Source: Desulfovibrio desulfuricans DSM 642
GTDB taxonomy: Bacteria; Desulfobacterota; Desulfovibrionia; Desulfovibrionales; Desulfovibrionaceae
Assembly (NCBI RefSeq): GCF_000420465.1
Contig: NZ_ATUZ01000017.1
Span: forward strand, 124,001-188,000
Reading direction: 5' to 3'
Length of the DNA stretch: 64,000 bases
The position numbers and the translations under genes were made by a program. Under the pieces are notes generated by a model. It saw only the letters and a program-made list of their open reading frames with translations. It was not told the origin of the DNA and searched no databases. Numbering within the stretch: the first letter of the stretch is position 1; each line of letters opens with the position of its first letter. Positions 1 through 8,707 of the stretch are shown in pieces.

Positions 1-669
1 GAGCCGCAGCAGAGGCTTGAGGTGGATACCAAGAGCGCTGATTCCGTGCTGGCTGGTTTTGATGGCCGCAAGCTCACCTGGGAAGAACGCTGGCCTGCCA
101 CAGAAGATGACCTGCTGCTGCGCGGACAGGTGACCCTGGGCGATTACAATATTATGGTCGCCTGGGCCCAGTATATGCCGACCATGTCCATTGCCGTGAA
201 CAATAATCCTCCGGCGGGCCAGTATCAGCCCCCGAGCGGTACTGAAGACACATTTTTGCACCTGACCTTTGACTTCCCGCTTATCGACTGGGGGCGCAGA
301 TACCGTGGCGTGCAGACCGCGCGCATGGGCAAGGCCCAGGCCTTCCACGAACTGGCCCGCAAGCGTACGGACTACTCCAACAAATGGCTCCAGAGCGAGC
401 AGCGGGTAGCCCTGGCCGAAACGGAACTCAAGCTCGCCAAGACCCGTCTGGATACGGCCAGCATGCAGTACAAGGAAGCCCAGATTTCTTTCCACGAAGG
501 CATTGCGCAGTTGCCCGACATGGCCTCCAAGCAGGAAGACATGGTTCAGGCGCGCATAGCCTACATCAATGCCGAGCTTGACTATAAACTGGCCCAGCTT
601 GAGTGGATGGATCTGTCGAATTCCCTGGCCCAGCGCTTCCTCGGACTGCCTGCTAAGGAGTTGCTGTAA
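1..669 (+). CDS. TolC-family outer-membrane efflux protein, C-terminal part (5' end outside window)
   Basis: The reading frame is open from base 1, so this is the C-terminal ~222 residues of a longer protein; the GTG at 22 is an internal codon. The sequence is rich in long helices with heptad-like Ala/Leu/Gln spacing (roughly residues 100-200), as in the periplasmic coiled-coil barrel of TolC/OEP proteins. It has a beta-strand-like stretch near residues 80-100 (FDFPLIDWGRRYRG), which resembles the conserved strand/helix junction of outer-membrane efflux proteins. The next gene is a HlyD-type adaptor overlapping by one base (TAATG), which supports a tripartite export system. Substrate unknown; the following flippase suggests an envelope polysaccharide, but that is inference. 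Confidence 0.75.
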   Translation, partial: EPQQRLEVDTKSADSVLAGFDGRKLTWEERWPATEDDLLLRGQVTLGDYNIMVAWAQYMPTMSIAVNNNPPAGQYQPPSGTEDTFLHLTFDFPLIDWGRRYRGVQTARMGKAQAFHELARKRTDYSNKWLQSEQRVALAETELKLAKTRLDTASMQYKEAQISFHEGIAQLPDMASKQEDMVQARIAYINAELDYKLAQLEWMDLSNSLAQRFLGLPAKELL

Positions 670-1637
670 TGTTGGGTACGTATAAGAAAGCGCTGTCGCG
701 GGTGCGGCACCGTTGTTTTGCTGCCGCGCTGTCTGCTGTCATGCTGCTTGCTGCTTTTTTGATGTTTCAGAACGCAGCCTCTGCTGCGGACAATGGATCC
801 ATAGGCGCTGGGGCTACCATTCTGACCGGCAAGGTCGTTACTACTGTCACGCGCGCTGTGCCTGTGCCCTTTAACGCTGTTGTGGATGAGGTGCTGGTCA
901 AGCCCGGCGAAGCCATTGCCAAGGGTGCCCCGCTGATGCGTTACCACCTTCAGGAAGAGGCCGAGCGGGTGCTGCAAAGAGAAGTGACCACCGGGGCTGC
1001 TACCGAGAATCTGAGGGGGCAGGTGCTTGATCTTGACCGCAAGCTTGCAGAAACTGCCGCCCAGCGTAACAAGGCCCGGCAGCTTGCAGCCTCGGGGCTT
1101 GGTTCAGCCCAGGCTTCCAGCCGGCTGGAAGATGATGTTCACTCCCTGAAGCGCCGCATAGATCTTTTGACTGTGACCATCCAGAAATCTGAACAGAACT
1201 TTGCCGCCCGTCTCGAAGAACTGAGCGGCTATTTCGGCACGACCATCAAGGAAGGCGAGCGTCTGCCTGCCTCGCTTACGCTTACCTCTCCCATTGACGG
1301 TTATGTGCTGTCGCTTGATGCCACGCTCAACCCCGGCTCCCTGTTGGCCGCTGGCACCACGCCCGTGCGTGTGGGGCGGCTTGATCCCGTGCTGATCCAG
1401 GTGCCTGTCTACGAGGCAGAAATCAGCGGCATCAAGGCTGGCGACTCGGTGGAAGTTGAAATTCCTTCGCTGAACAACAAGAAGTTCAACGGTACAGTGA
1501 ATGAAATTTCCTGGGTTTCTAACGACATGAATGTTTCAACTCCTTCATATTACACGGTGGAGCTTACTGTTCCCAATCCTGGTCTGGAACTCAAGCCCGG
1601 GTTCAAGGCTGTGGTGCGATTCAAAGGGAGCAGGTAA
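669..1637 (+). CDS. HlyD/RND-type periplasmic adaptor (membrane fusion) protein
   Basis: 322 residues. The N-terminus has basic residues followed by a hydrophobic segment ending in ASAA (about residues 18-40), a signal peptide or membrane anchor. A half lipoyl/barrel-sandwich motif follows (VDEVLVKPGEAIAKGAPL), then a coiled-coil hairpin at about residues 100-180, the second half-motif (SPIDGYVLSLDATLNPGSLLAAG) and C-terminal beta domains. This is the architecture of adaptors bridging an inner-membrane pump to a TolC-type channel. The start overlaps the stop of the TolC-like gene (TAATG), so the two are translationally coupled. No inner-membrane pump is visible downstream; it may lie upstream of the window. 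Confidence 0.8.
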   Translation: MLGTYKKALSRVRHRCFAAALSAVMLLAAFLMFQNAASAADNGSIGAGATILTGKVVTTVTRAVPVPFNAVVDEVLVKPGEAIAKGAPLMRYHLQEEAERVLQREVTTGAATENLRGQVLDLDRKLAETAAQRNKARQLAASGLGSAQASSRLEDDVHSLKRRIDLLTVTIQKSEQNFAARLEELSGYFGTTIKEGERLPASLTLTSPIDGYVLSLDATLNPGSLLAAGTTPVRVGRLDPVLIQVPVYEAEISGIKAGDSVEVEIPSLNNKKFNGTVNEISWVSNDMNVSTPSYYTVELTVPNPGLELKPGFKAVVRFKGSR

Positions 1638-1646
1638 GCCCGTTTC

Positions 1647-3056
1647 ATGAAGCTGAAAAGCATCCCCCGACGATTGGGGTACATTCTGGGTGCGCAGTGG
1701 ACGCGCGACCTGGCGTGGACCGCTTTTACCATTCTTCTTGCACGCCGCAGCCCCGATATACTGGGGCAGGTCGTGCTGGCGCTCACGTTTGGCTATCTGG
1801 TGAAAACCATAGCTGACGTGGGGCTTAACGATTTTTTGCTCTCAACATTTGCCCGGCGCGAAGGGCGCCCATTGGCCCTGCTGGGTGAAGTCACCTGGCT
1901 CAAGCTGATTGTGCTTGTTCTGGCCCTCTGCTTTACATGGCTTGTGACTGGTTGGCAGAACTATACGCCAGAGTTGCGGCTTGTGGTCATGTGCATAGCA
2001 GCTGGCCTTGGGCTGGACGGCGTGAGCGATTCGTTTTTTGCGCTCTGCCAGGCGCGGGGTCGGCAGGATGTGGAAATGCGCATCCGTGTGCCGTCTGCAC
2101 TGCTGGGTATTGGCTTTGGCATCGTCTGCGTGGTGATTGGGGCCCCGCCCATTGTGATTGCCCTGTACAAGCCTATGGAATCGGTGCTGTGCATCATTTT
2201 TGCTTTGCTGGCCTTGCAACGCAATCCTCTGGCAGGTGTTGGCCTTGATGGCATGAAAGATCTGGCCCGTCACATGAAGCACGGCCTCATCTTTACCTGC
2301 ATGGCTGGCTGCGCCATGTTTTATAACAAGATCAACGTCATATTTCTTAAACAGTATGGCGGAAATGCCGATGTGGGCGGCTACGGCGTTGCATGGGAAA
2401 CAGTTGAGGGCCTGTCGGTGCTTGTTTCCAGCGCTTTGTTGGGCAAGGTGATTTTTCCGCTGCTGGCAAAACTGTGGCAGCAGGATAAAGGCGCATTCCG
2501 CCAGCTGGCCGGTCAGACTGCTCGCTCCCTTTGGGCTGCGTCGCTGCCCATTATTTTTCTTATCTGTGTGGAGAGCGATCGCTTTCTTCCCCTGATTTAC
2601 GGCCCCAACTATCAAAGTGCGGTCACCGCTCAGCGTTTGCTTACACCTTGTCTGGCAACGGCCTTTTTGCACAACCTCGCGGCATACGCCATGATCGGCA
2701 TGCGTCAACACCGACTGCTCCTTGTATTTTACCTCACGGGCCTGGTGTGCAATCTGATATGCTGCTTTACTCTTATTCCTGCCATGCCCCTTGAAGGTGC
2801 GGCTTTGTCCCTCACCATTACCAAGGTTTGGGTGGCGCTCCTTACAGTTGGCTATTTTCAGTGGGCCGCGCGCCCCATGTCGCTTGGGCAGTGGGGGCTC
2901 ATGCTTGCCAGCTGCGCCGCCTGCGTAGGGCTGTGGTGGGGGATAGGGCTGGTTGCGCCGCGTGAACTGGCAGAGCTGTCAGGCCTTGTGCCTTTGCTGG
3001 CCTTGTTCTGGCGCTGGAGACCGCCGCCGCCGTTTGAAAAGGCCGCGCTTGCCTGA
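1647..3056 (+). CDS. Wzx-like polysaccharide flippase / MATE-like membrane protein
   Basis: 469 residues, strongly hydrophobic throughout, with about 12-14 predicted membrane segments. The length and pattern fit the oligosaccharide flippase (polysaccharide biosynthesis, MVF/MATE-like) superfamily, which moves lipid-linked saccharides across the inner membrane. It starts 9 bases after the adaptor gene behind a GGAG-like site, so it likely shares that transcript. This suggests the first three genes are the end of an exopolysaccharide or surface glycan cluster. The exact substrate cannot be read from the sequence. The C-terminal tail (RWRPPPPFEKAALA) is low-complexity. Confidence 0.75.
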   Translation: MKLKSIPRRLGYILGAQWTRDLAWTAFTILLARRSPDILGQVVLALTFGYLVKTIADVGLNDFLLSTFARREGRPLALLGEVTWLKLIVLVLALCFTWLVTGWQNYTPELRLVVMCIAAGLGLDGVSDSFFALCQARGRQDVEMRIRVPSALLGIGFGIVCVVIGAPPIVIALYKPMESVLCIIFALLALQRNPLAGVGLDGMKDLARHMKHGLIFTCMAGCAMFYNKINVIFLKQYGGNADVGGYGVAWETVEGLSVLVSSALLGKVIFPLLAKLWQQDKGAFRQLAGQTARSLWAASLPIIFLICVESDRFLPLIYGPNYQSAVTAQRLLTPCLATAFLHNLAAYAMIGMRQHRLLLVFYLTGLVCNLICCFTLIPAMPLEGAALSLTITKVWVALLTVGYFQWAARPMSLGQWGLMLASCAACVGLWWGIGLVAPRELAELSGLVPLLALFWRWRPPPPFEKAALA

Positions 3057-3210
3057 TCTCATCTGGACTGTCAGTTGTCGTGCATGGCATAGCGTGGCAA
3101 CCATTACCCGGATGACCAGACCGTGCCGGGCAAATTGTCTGAGACGTTGACGCCACGGTAAAGGCAGGCCTATAGGATTACTGCAAGACAGTAACAGGCA
3201 AGGCATTCCC

Positions 3211-4200
3211 ATGGGCAACAAACTGTTTTTACAGCGCAGGTCAGTCATTAAGGCCATGGCAGGCACCGCTGGCTTATCGCTGGCGGGTGCAACACCTTCT
3301 GTTGCCTCAAGCTTACAGAACTGGGTCTGCGGTGATGACCGTGCCACCATCATTGATGTGGATCTCTGCAATGGTTGCGGAGCCTGTGTGTCAGCCTGCC
3401 GCGACAGAAATCTGGCAGAAATTCCACTTCCTGTTCAGCCAATTCCCCGTCCTTACCCCTCCTGGGTGCGCGGCAATGACTGGTCGACCCGCCGCGATGA
3501 AGTCTCCCGGCTTACTCCCTACAACTGGCTTTTTGTTCAATCGTGCGCCATCACTGTCAACGGTGTGGAGCGGCGGATATATTTGCCACGGCGCTGTTTG
3601 CATTGTCTGAACCCCCAATGCGTCACGCTGTGCAGCACTGGTTCCTTGCGCCAGAGCAACGAAGGCGCGGTTTACACCCATCGCAGCACCTGTCTGGGGG
3701 ATGGCCCCTGTGACCGGGCCTGCCCGTGGGGCATCCCCCAGCGTCAGGCGGGGGTGGGGCCTTACCTGAATCTTGCGCCCAGATATGTTGGCAACGGGCA
3801 GATGTTCAAATGTGATTATTGCAGTTCTCTGCTCAAGGCTGGCGAAAGTCCTGCCTGCGTGACAGCCTGTCCGCAGGGGGCCATGCGCATAGGACCGCGT
3901 GAGGAAATGGCAAAGCTGGCCAAGGAAATGGCGGAACAGCGGAGCGGGGATATTTTTGGGCTCAAAGAAAATGGCGGAACAAACACTATCTATGTTTCTT
4001 CGGTGCTTTTTCGCGATATTGAGGCCAACATGCTGCGTCAGGGAAAGGTAGGCTTTGGTATGCCGAGCCTGCGCCCGGCTGGGGCCAGTATGGATAAGGA
4101 AAACAGCCTGCTGCGGGCTGTTCTGCTGGCCCCTGTGGCAGGGGTGGCCCTGGCTGGCCTGCGGTTGTGGCGTGAAAGGAAGATGAGGCGCAAACCATGA
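3211..4200 (+). CDS. Tat-exported polyferredoxin with C-terminal membrane anchor (FdnH/HybA-like)
   Basis: 329 residues. The N-terminus has a twin-arginine motif (QRRSVIKAMAG, residues 8-18) and a hydrophobic core, so it should be exported folded. Four cysteine groups follow: C53-C56-C59-C63, then CLHCLNPQC..C, CLGDGPCDRAC and CDYC..CVTAC, enough for four [4Fe-4S] clusters in the style of FdnH, HybA and DsrO. A hydrophobic helix at about 303-323 followed by basic residues would anchor it to the membrane. It overlaps the next membrane gene by 4 bases (ATGA). Known relatives are electron-transfer subunits of periplasmic oxidoreductases, but no catalytic subunit is encoded beside it here. Confidence 0.8.
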   Translation: MGNKLFLQRRSVIKAMAGTAGLSLAGATPSVASSLQNWVCGDDRATIIDVDLCNGCGACVSACRDRNLAEIPLPVQPIPRPYPSWVRGNDWSTRRDEVSRLTPYNWLFVQSCAITVNGVERRIYLPRRCLHCLNPQCVTLCSTGSLRQSNEGAVYTHRSTCLGDGPCDRACPWGIPQRQAGVGPYLNLAPRYVGNGQMFKCDYCSSLLKAGESPACVTACPQGAMRIGPREEMAKLAKEMAEQRSGDIFGLKENGGTNTIYVSSVLFRDIEANMLRQGKVGFGMPSLRPAGASMDKENSLLRAVLLAPVAGVALAGLRLWRERKMRRKP

Positions 4201-4703
4201 AAAACCAGCCCTCGCTTTTTTCCTCATTCTTCAGTGTATTGTGGTTGGCCAGCATGCTCACAGCCGTGTGGAGCGGCCTTGCGCATCTGCCGCAGGCAGG
4301 ACGCTATGGGCTGATTCAAAGTGCCAGCTGGTCGCCTTCAGTTGCGCATTATTATGCATCAGCGGCGCTGCTGTTTTTGGGAACGTACGCCTTTACAGTC
4401 TGGCGTCTTCAGGGACGCAGTGCCTACTGCCTGACACGCTGCGGCTTGCTGCGCGTTATTTTGCTGATGGGGTTGGCTATCAGCGGCTTGGCGCTTATCG
4501 TCCACAATATGCCCAATTTTTCTCTGTACGATGGCGTGTACGCAGTCGTTAAAATGCTGCACCTTGTGTGTGCTCTGGCCTTGCTCCCCCTGTTGATTTA
4601 CAGGCTCTGCCGCCGCTGGATCGGCGGTTACGGCTGGCTAAAGCCACGCGATGGGGCGGCCCCGTGCTGCGGCGCTTCAAGGCGGCGTCCGGCCCGCCGC
4701 TAG
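4197..4703 (+). CDS. Small integral membrane cytochrome b-like subunit
   Basis: 168 residues with four clear hydrophobic segments (about 10-30, 50-72, 85-105 and 115-137). Histidines sit near the segment ends (AHLPQ, VAHYY, VHNMPN, MLHLV), placed so that they could ligate heme b as in FdnI/HybB-type quinone-reactive subunits. It is shorter than FdnI (about 217 residues). The ATGA overlap with the upstream Tat ferredoxin says that the two are made together. I infer a membrane module exchanging electrons between quinone and a periplasmic partner. The basic C-terminus is unlike the family and may be poorly conserved. Confidence 0.6.
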   Translation: MKNQPSLFSSFFSVLWLASMLTAVWSGLAHLPQAGRYGLIQSASWSPSVAHYYASAALLFLGTYAFTVWRLQGRSAYCLTRCGLLRVILLMGLAISGLALIVHNMPNFSLYDGVYAVVKMLHLVCALALLPLLIYRLCRRWIGGYGWLKPRDGAAPCCGASRRRPARR

Positions 4704-4735
4704 AGTTACTCCATCTTAGCTTTCCGCGTTCAGTC

Positions 4736-5794
4736 TTATTGTGCCTGTCGGTCCGCCTTAAGCTGCCCGCAAGCTGCCTTGATGTCCTGTCCCTTGCTCT
4801 TACGCAGAATGGCCGTGATCTTGCGTTTCCAGAGGTACTGCTCAAAGGCCAGTACGCTTTCTTCCGTGGGGGCGGCGTAGGGCGCGCCTTCCGCTGGATT
4901 GTAGACAATAAGGTTCAGCTTGCCACGCACATCGCCCACCAGCCGGGCCAGATCCCTGGCCTGTTCCAGCCCGTCGTTGACCCCGCCCAGCAGCAGGTAC
5001 TCAAAAGTAATGTGCTCTCGCGTTTTAAGCGGGTAGGACTTGAGTGCTTCAAACATTTCGTCAAGAGGCCACCGTGCGGCCTTGGGCATGATTTTCGCCC
5101 GCAGTTCCTGTGTTGGCGCATGCAGCGAAACCGCCAGATAGGCAAGGCCGCTGTCTCCCAGCTCGCGCAGGCCTTTTTCAATGCCGCAGGTGGAAACTGT
5201 GATGCGGCGGGGGGAAAAATTCAGCCCCTTGGCGTTATTCAGGCCTTCAAGGGAGCGCATGAGCTCGCGCATGTTGAGCAATGGCTCGCCCATGCCCATG
5301 AACACAATATTGCGCAGCATGGGCCATTCCGGCCTGTTATCACCCAGGTGCGCACGCGCCACAAGTATCTGCCCCAGAATTTCGGCCATGGTCATGTTGC
5401 GTTCAAAGCCCATTTGCCCCGTGGAACAAAAGGTACAGGCCATGGCGCAGCCCACTTGCGAGGACACGCACTGCGTCCAGCGGCGTACGCCCTCACGGGA
5501 GTCTGAAGGAATAAGCACTGTTTCAACCATGGCTCCGTCCTCGAGCCGCAGCAGAAATTTTGTGGTGTCGTCCTGGCTTTTCTCAACCGTGACAACCTCC
5601 GGCCAGACAATGACAGCCTTGGCAGTCAGCTTTTCGCGGCAGTCTTTTGAAATATTGGTCATGGATTCAAAGTCGCGAACCATACGTTGCCACAGCCATT
5701 GCCAAATTTGCATGGCGCGGAACTTGCGCTCGCCCAGTTCGGTTTGAAGCCAGTTTTCCAGTTCAGGAAGGGTCAGGTTGAGAAGATTGGTCAT
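4736..5794 (-). CDS. rlmN: 23S rRNA (adenine2503-C2)/tRNA (adenine37-C2) methyltransferase RlmN
   Basis: 352 residues from the ATG at 5794; an in-frame codon further upstream (5881) would add 29 residues with no family resemblance. It is a radical-SAM enzyme that methylates A2503 of 23S rRNA and A37 of some tRNAs. The CxxxCxxC cluster motif is present in SSQVGCAMACTFCSTGQ, followed by GMGEPLLN, TVSTCG and SLHAP, all RlmN hallmarks. The C-terminal region ends with KGQDIKAACGQL, containing the conserved second catalytic cysteine. Length matches the family. It converges on the cytochrome b-like gene and lies downstream of an HD protein gene, from which a terminator separates it. Confidence 0.95.
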   Translation of the reverse strand: MTNLLNLTLPELENWLQTELGERKFRAMQIWQWLWQRMVRDFESMTNISKDCREKLTAKAVIVWPEVVTVEKSQDDTTKFLLRLEDGAMVETVLIPSDSREGVRRWTQCVSSQVGCAMACTFCSTGQMGFERNMTMAEILGQILVARAHLGDNRPEWPMLRNIVFMGMGEPLLNMRELMRSLEGLNNAKGLNFSPRRITVSTCGIEKGLRELGDSGLAYLAVSLHAPTQELRAKIMPKAARWPLDEMFEALKSYPLKTREHITFEYLLLGGVNDGLEQARDLARLVGDVRGKLNLIVYNPAEGAPYAAPTEESVLAFEQYLWKRKITAILRKSKGQDIKAACGQLKADRQAQ

Positions 5795-5926
5795 ATGTTC
5801 TGCCGGAATTAAATAAGGTTTTGTAGTGCAGATATATTGTGTACTGGCTGTTGAACTACGATGTTTGGCGCTGATGGGCAAGAAATTTTCATGCCAGCAA
5901 ACCCGCGTTTATGGGCTGCGGACAAG

Positions 5927-5955
5927 CAAAAAAGGGCGTTCCCAAAGGAACGCCC
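5927..5955 (-). terminator. Rho-independent terminator of the HD protein gene
   Basis: A 9-bp GC-rich perfect stem (GGGCGTTCC, 5934-5942, with its complement at 5947-5955) and a 4-base loop. On the minus strand it is followed by a run of T (complement of the A run 5927-5933). It lies 28 bases past the end of the gene at 5983. Confidence 0.85.
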
Positions 5956-5982
5956 ATAGTGTCAGCATAGGCGGTTGGGCGG

Positions 5983-7314
5983 TTATCCCACTGACTTGCG
6001 CGCGTAATCACGCACAAAAGTCACAGCGGATTCAACATCCGTAACTTCGCCCGCAATCTGGGCCTGCAACAGCGCGTCGCGAATAATGCCCACCAGCGGG
6101 CCGGGCGACAGTTTGGTTTCGCTCATGATCTCATTGCCGTTCAGGAGCGGTTCCAGCATCTGTTCCGGCGTCTCCGCGCGATCCAGATATTTCATATTGT
6201 GGTTGAACGAAGTGAGAATGCCGTCGCGGGCCTTGAGGTCGGCCCTGGCCATGGCGATAAGCCGGGGGTAGTCGTCCAGTGCCTTGAAACGGCGAATGCC
6301 CCTGTCGGTCATCATGAAGTGGAAGCGCATGTGGTGGCGCACCAGATGGCACAGGAGGTCGATGTCTTCCTGCGCAAAGTGCAGGCGGCGCAGAATCTTG
6401 CGCGTTACCTTGGCGCCCACGCGGTGGTGCTGATAATACGTCCAGATGCCGTCAAAATATTCGCCGGTGTAGAGCTTGCCCACATCGTGGAACAGCATGG
6501 CCATGGTGCCAAGCCAGTCGTAGTGGAAATCTTCTTCGGGGTAGTGCTTCATGCACTCAAGCGTGTGTTCAAACACGTTTTCCGTGTCGCCTTCCTTGTT
6601 GCGCATCTGGGTGAGGCAGGAAAGGGAGGCCACTTCAGGGATAAGCCCCTGAAGGATATGCGAATCAAAGAGCAGGCGCACAAAACGGTACATGGATTCG
6701 GCGGCAACCTTGCGCCATTCGTCCATGATGTCCGTAGCCGGGACGTAATCAAGCACGCGGCTTGAGGCGCGCACAATGGCAAGCCATGTGTTGGGCTCAA
6801 TGGGCAGGTCAAAATTGGCTGCAAAACGCAGGGCGCGTACCGCCAGCAGGTAATTGTGGCGCAGGGTTTCATCCGGAAGGCCCGCAAGCTGGATAGCGCC
6901 GCCCTTGACGTCTTCAAATCCGTCATAGGCATCCTGCGTGGTTTCGGGGCTGCCGAAGCCTGTGATACGCAGTTTGAGCTGCTCCTCATGGGGCATCCTG
7001 TCCATCATGGTAGGCGTGATGCGCAGCAGGGAAAGTTCCGGGTGTCCGGCAGCAGCTACTTCCAGGGGATAAAAACAGAAGACAAAGCCGTTTTCTTCCA
7101 GCGTTGCCAGAGCGCGCTTGTCGTGCTGCGGCACTGCCTTGGGAAAAAGCTTGATAAGCGTATCGAGATCCGGCTCGCAGGCAATATCCACAGTGGGCTG
7201 CGTGGCGTTTTCCAGCAGGTGCTCCTGCAAGGGGGCGTTGATAACATGAGCGTCATAGCCGTTGCGCAACAGAGTTTTGCTTATGGTTATGGCGTCTTTG
7301 AGCGCTTGATGCAT
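5983..7314 (-). CDS. CCA-adding-enzyme-like HD-domain protein with degraded nucleotidyltransferase domain
   Basis: 443 residues from the ATG at 7314, which follows AAGGAG by 6 bases; an upstream in-frame ATG (7371) lacks such a site. The layout is that of class II tRNA nucleotidyltransferases/poly(A) polymerases: an N-terminal head (1-140), an RNA-binding neck (LRHNYLLAVRALRFAANFDL, 151-170) and a C-terminal HD phosphohydrolase domain (H250, H276-D277, H296-H297, H327). The head lacks the GGxVRD and DxD catalytic signatures; at the matching place it reads NAPLQEHLL..TVDIACEPDLDTLIKLFP. I infer that nucleotide addition is lost while the HD phosphatase/phosphodiesterase part remains. The real CCA enzyme would have to lie elsewhere. 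Confidence 0.75.
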   Translation of the reverse strand: MHQALKDAITISKTLLRNGYDAHVINAPLQEHLLENATQPTVDIACEPDLDTLIKLFPKAVPQHDKRALATLEENGFVFCFYPLEVAAAGHPELSLLRITPTMMDRMPHEEQLKLRITGFGSPETTQDAYDGFEDVKGGAIQLAGLPDETLRHNYLLAVRALRFAANFDLPIEPNTWLAIVRASSRVLDYVPATDIMDEWRKVAAESMYRFVRLLFDSHILQGLIPEVASLSCLTQMRNKEGDTENVFEHTLECMKHYPEEDFHYDWLGTMAMLFHDVGKLYTGEYFDGIWTYYQHHRVGAKVTRKILRRLHFAQEDIDLLCHLVRHHMRFHFMMTDRGIRRFKALDDYPRLIAMARADLKARDGILTSFNHNMKYLDRAETPEQMLEPLLNGNEIMSETKLSPGPLVGIIRDALLQAQIAGEVTDVESAVTFVRDYARKSVG

Positions 7315-7472
7315 CCATGGCTCCTTGCGAATAAAATAACGGGGAATGGCTGATACTATGCCCGCGAGCATGGGTGCGAGTCAAGCTTGCGGTTAAAGAA
7401 ATGCCGCTGCGGTTACGCGGGGTCATTGTTTGTGCTATTTGCGACCATAGGTGACAGACCAGCCAGCAAGAC

Positions 7473-7506
7473 AAAACGCCCCCGCGTCAGCGACGCGGGG
7501 GCGTTT
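7473..7506 (-). terminator. Terminator of the dsr operon
   Basis: A perfect 15-bp stem (7474-7488 with 7492-7506) with a 3-base loop, very GC-rich in the middle and with AAA/TTT at the base. It sits 20 bases after the dsrP stop codon. The T tract beyond the stem is short on the minus strand. Confidence 0.75.
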
Positions 7507-7525
7507 GAGTACACGTACCTGACGG

Positions 7526-8695
7526 TTAGTCAGAGAAGTGGTTCACTTCTTTTTTTACGCCAAGCGCAATCCGCCAGAGCAGGGAGACTACCAGCGCGCC
7601 CACGGCGTAAACACCAAGGGCCACGGCAATTTCCTTACCGGTGGGCATGTAGGGGGTGATGGCTTCAAACATGTTGGGGGTGAAACCGCCAACCAGAAGG
7701 CCAAGACCCTTGTCGATCCACGAAGCCGCCACGAGCATGGCCAGAGCAATGGGCATGAGCGTGGGGTGCGTGCGGAGTTTGGGCGGAATAAGAATGGCCA
7801 GGCAACCAAAGGCCATGATAACCGCAGCCCACATCCAGTAACTCACCCACAGCAGATGCCCGCCGTGACCGAAGAACAGCACGTGGATGGGCTCCATGTG
7901 GCCGGGAATGTTGCTGTAGAAGGCCGTGAACAGTTCCAGCACAAAGAAGAACACGTTCACGCACATGGCATAGACGATGATGGTGGTAAGGGTCTTCACT
8001 GCTTCCTTGCCCACGTCAAAGCCGGTGAGGCGGCGCAGCAAGAGCATGAGCAGCATCAGGATGGCAGGACCGGAGCAGAAGGCGGAAGCCAGGAAGCGGC
8101 CAGCCATGATGGCGGTAAGCCAGTAGTGGCGGCCAGGAACGCCAGCGTACAGGAAGGCGGTCACCGTATGGATGGAGAAAGCCCACAGAATCGAAAGATA
8201 GATGAGGGGCTTGATCCATTTCGGGGGATCGATTTCGTGACGTTCGGCTTCAAGGGTCACCCAACCGATAATGATGTTCAGGCCAAGGTAGCCAATGAGC
8301 ACCAGCATGTCGTAAAACATGACGGAATTGGGCGTGGGATGCAGCATAACGTTGAGCATGCGCTGGGGCTGCCCAAGGTCAACCACGATGAACAGGGCGC
8401 ACATGACCACGGCCGCAACGGCCATGAATTCGCCAAAAATGATCATGCGCTTGAATTTTTTATAGTGGTGGAAGTACGTGGGCAACACCAGCATAACGGC
8501 TGAGGCGGCAACGCCGACGAAGTAGGTGAACTGCGAAATATACAGCCCCCACGAAACGTCGCGGCTCATGCCGGTCACAGACAGACCGTTCTGGAGCTGA
8601 TCCAGATACACAATGCCGCAGCCTGCGATCACGCAGAGCAGGAAGAGCAGCCACAAGTAGTAGGTCTTGGGACCTTCGAGCAATTTTTCAACCAT
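7526..8695 (-). CDS. dsrP: DsrP, NrfD-family quinol-interacting membrane subunit of DsrMKJOP
   Basis: 389 residues, nearly all membrane-embedded, with about ten hydrophobic helices as in NrfD/PsrC/HybB proteins. DsrP is the integral membrane subunit thought to exchange electrons between menaquinone and the periplasmic subunits DsrO and DsrJ. The start follows GGGAGG at a good distance. It is the last gene of the operon, with 12 bases between dsrO and dsrP, and a strong terminator follows. Gene order dsrM-dsrK-dsrJ-dsrO-dsrP is the conserved one of sulfate reducers. Confidence 0.93.
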   Translation of the reverse strand: MVEKLLEGPKTYYLWLLFLLCVIAGCGIVYLDQLQNGLSVTGMSRDVSWGLYISQFTYFVGVAASAVMLVLPTYFHHYKKFKRMIIFGEFMAVAAVVMCALFIVVDLGQPQRMLNVMLHPTPNSVMFYDMLVLIGYLGLNIIIGWVTLEAERHEIDPPKWIKPLIYLSILWAFSIHTVTAFLYAGVPGRHYWLTAIMAGRFLASAFCSGPAILMLLMLLLRRLTGFDVGKEAVKTLTTIIVYAMCVNVFFFVLELFTAFYSNIPGHMEPIHVLFFGHGGHLLWVSYWMWAAVIMAFGCLAILIPPKLRTHPTLMPIALAMLVAASWIDKGLGLLVGGFTPNMFEAITPYMPTGKEIAVALGVYAVGALVVSLLWRIALGVKKEVNHFSD

Positions 8696-8707
8696 GGCCT
8701 GTCCTCC

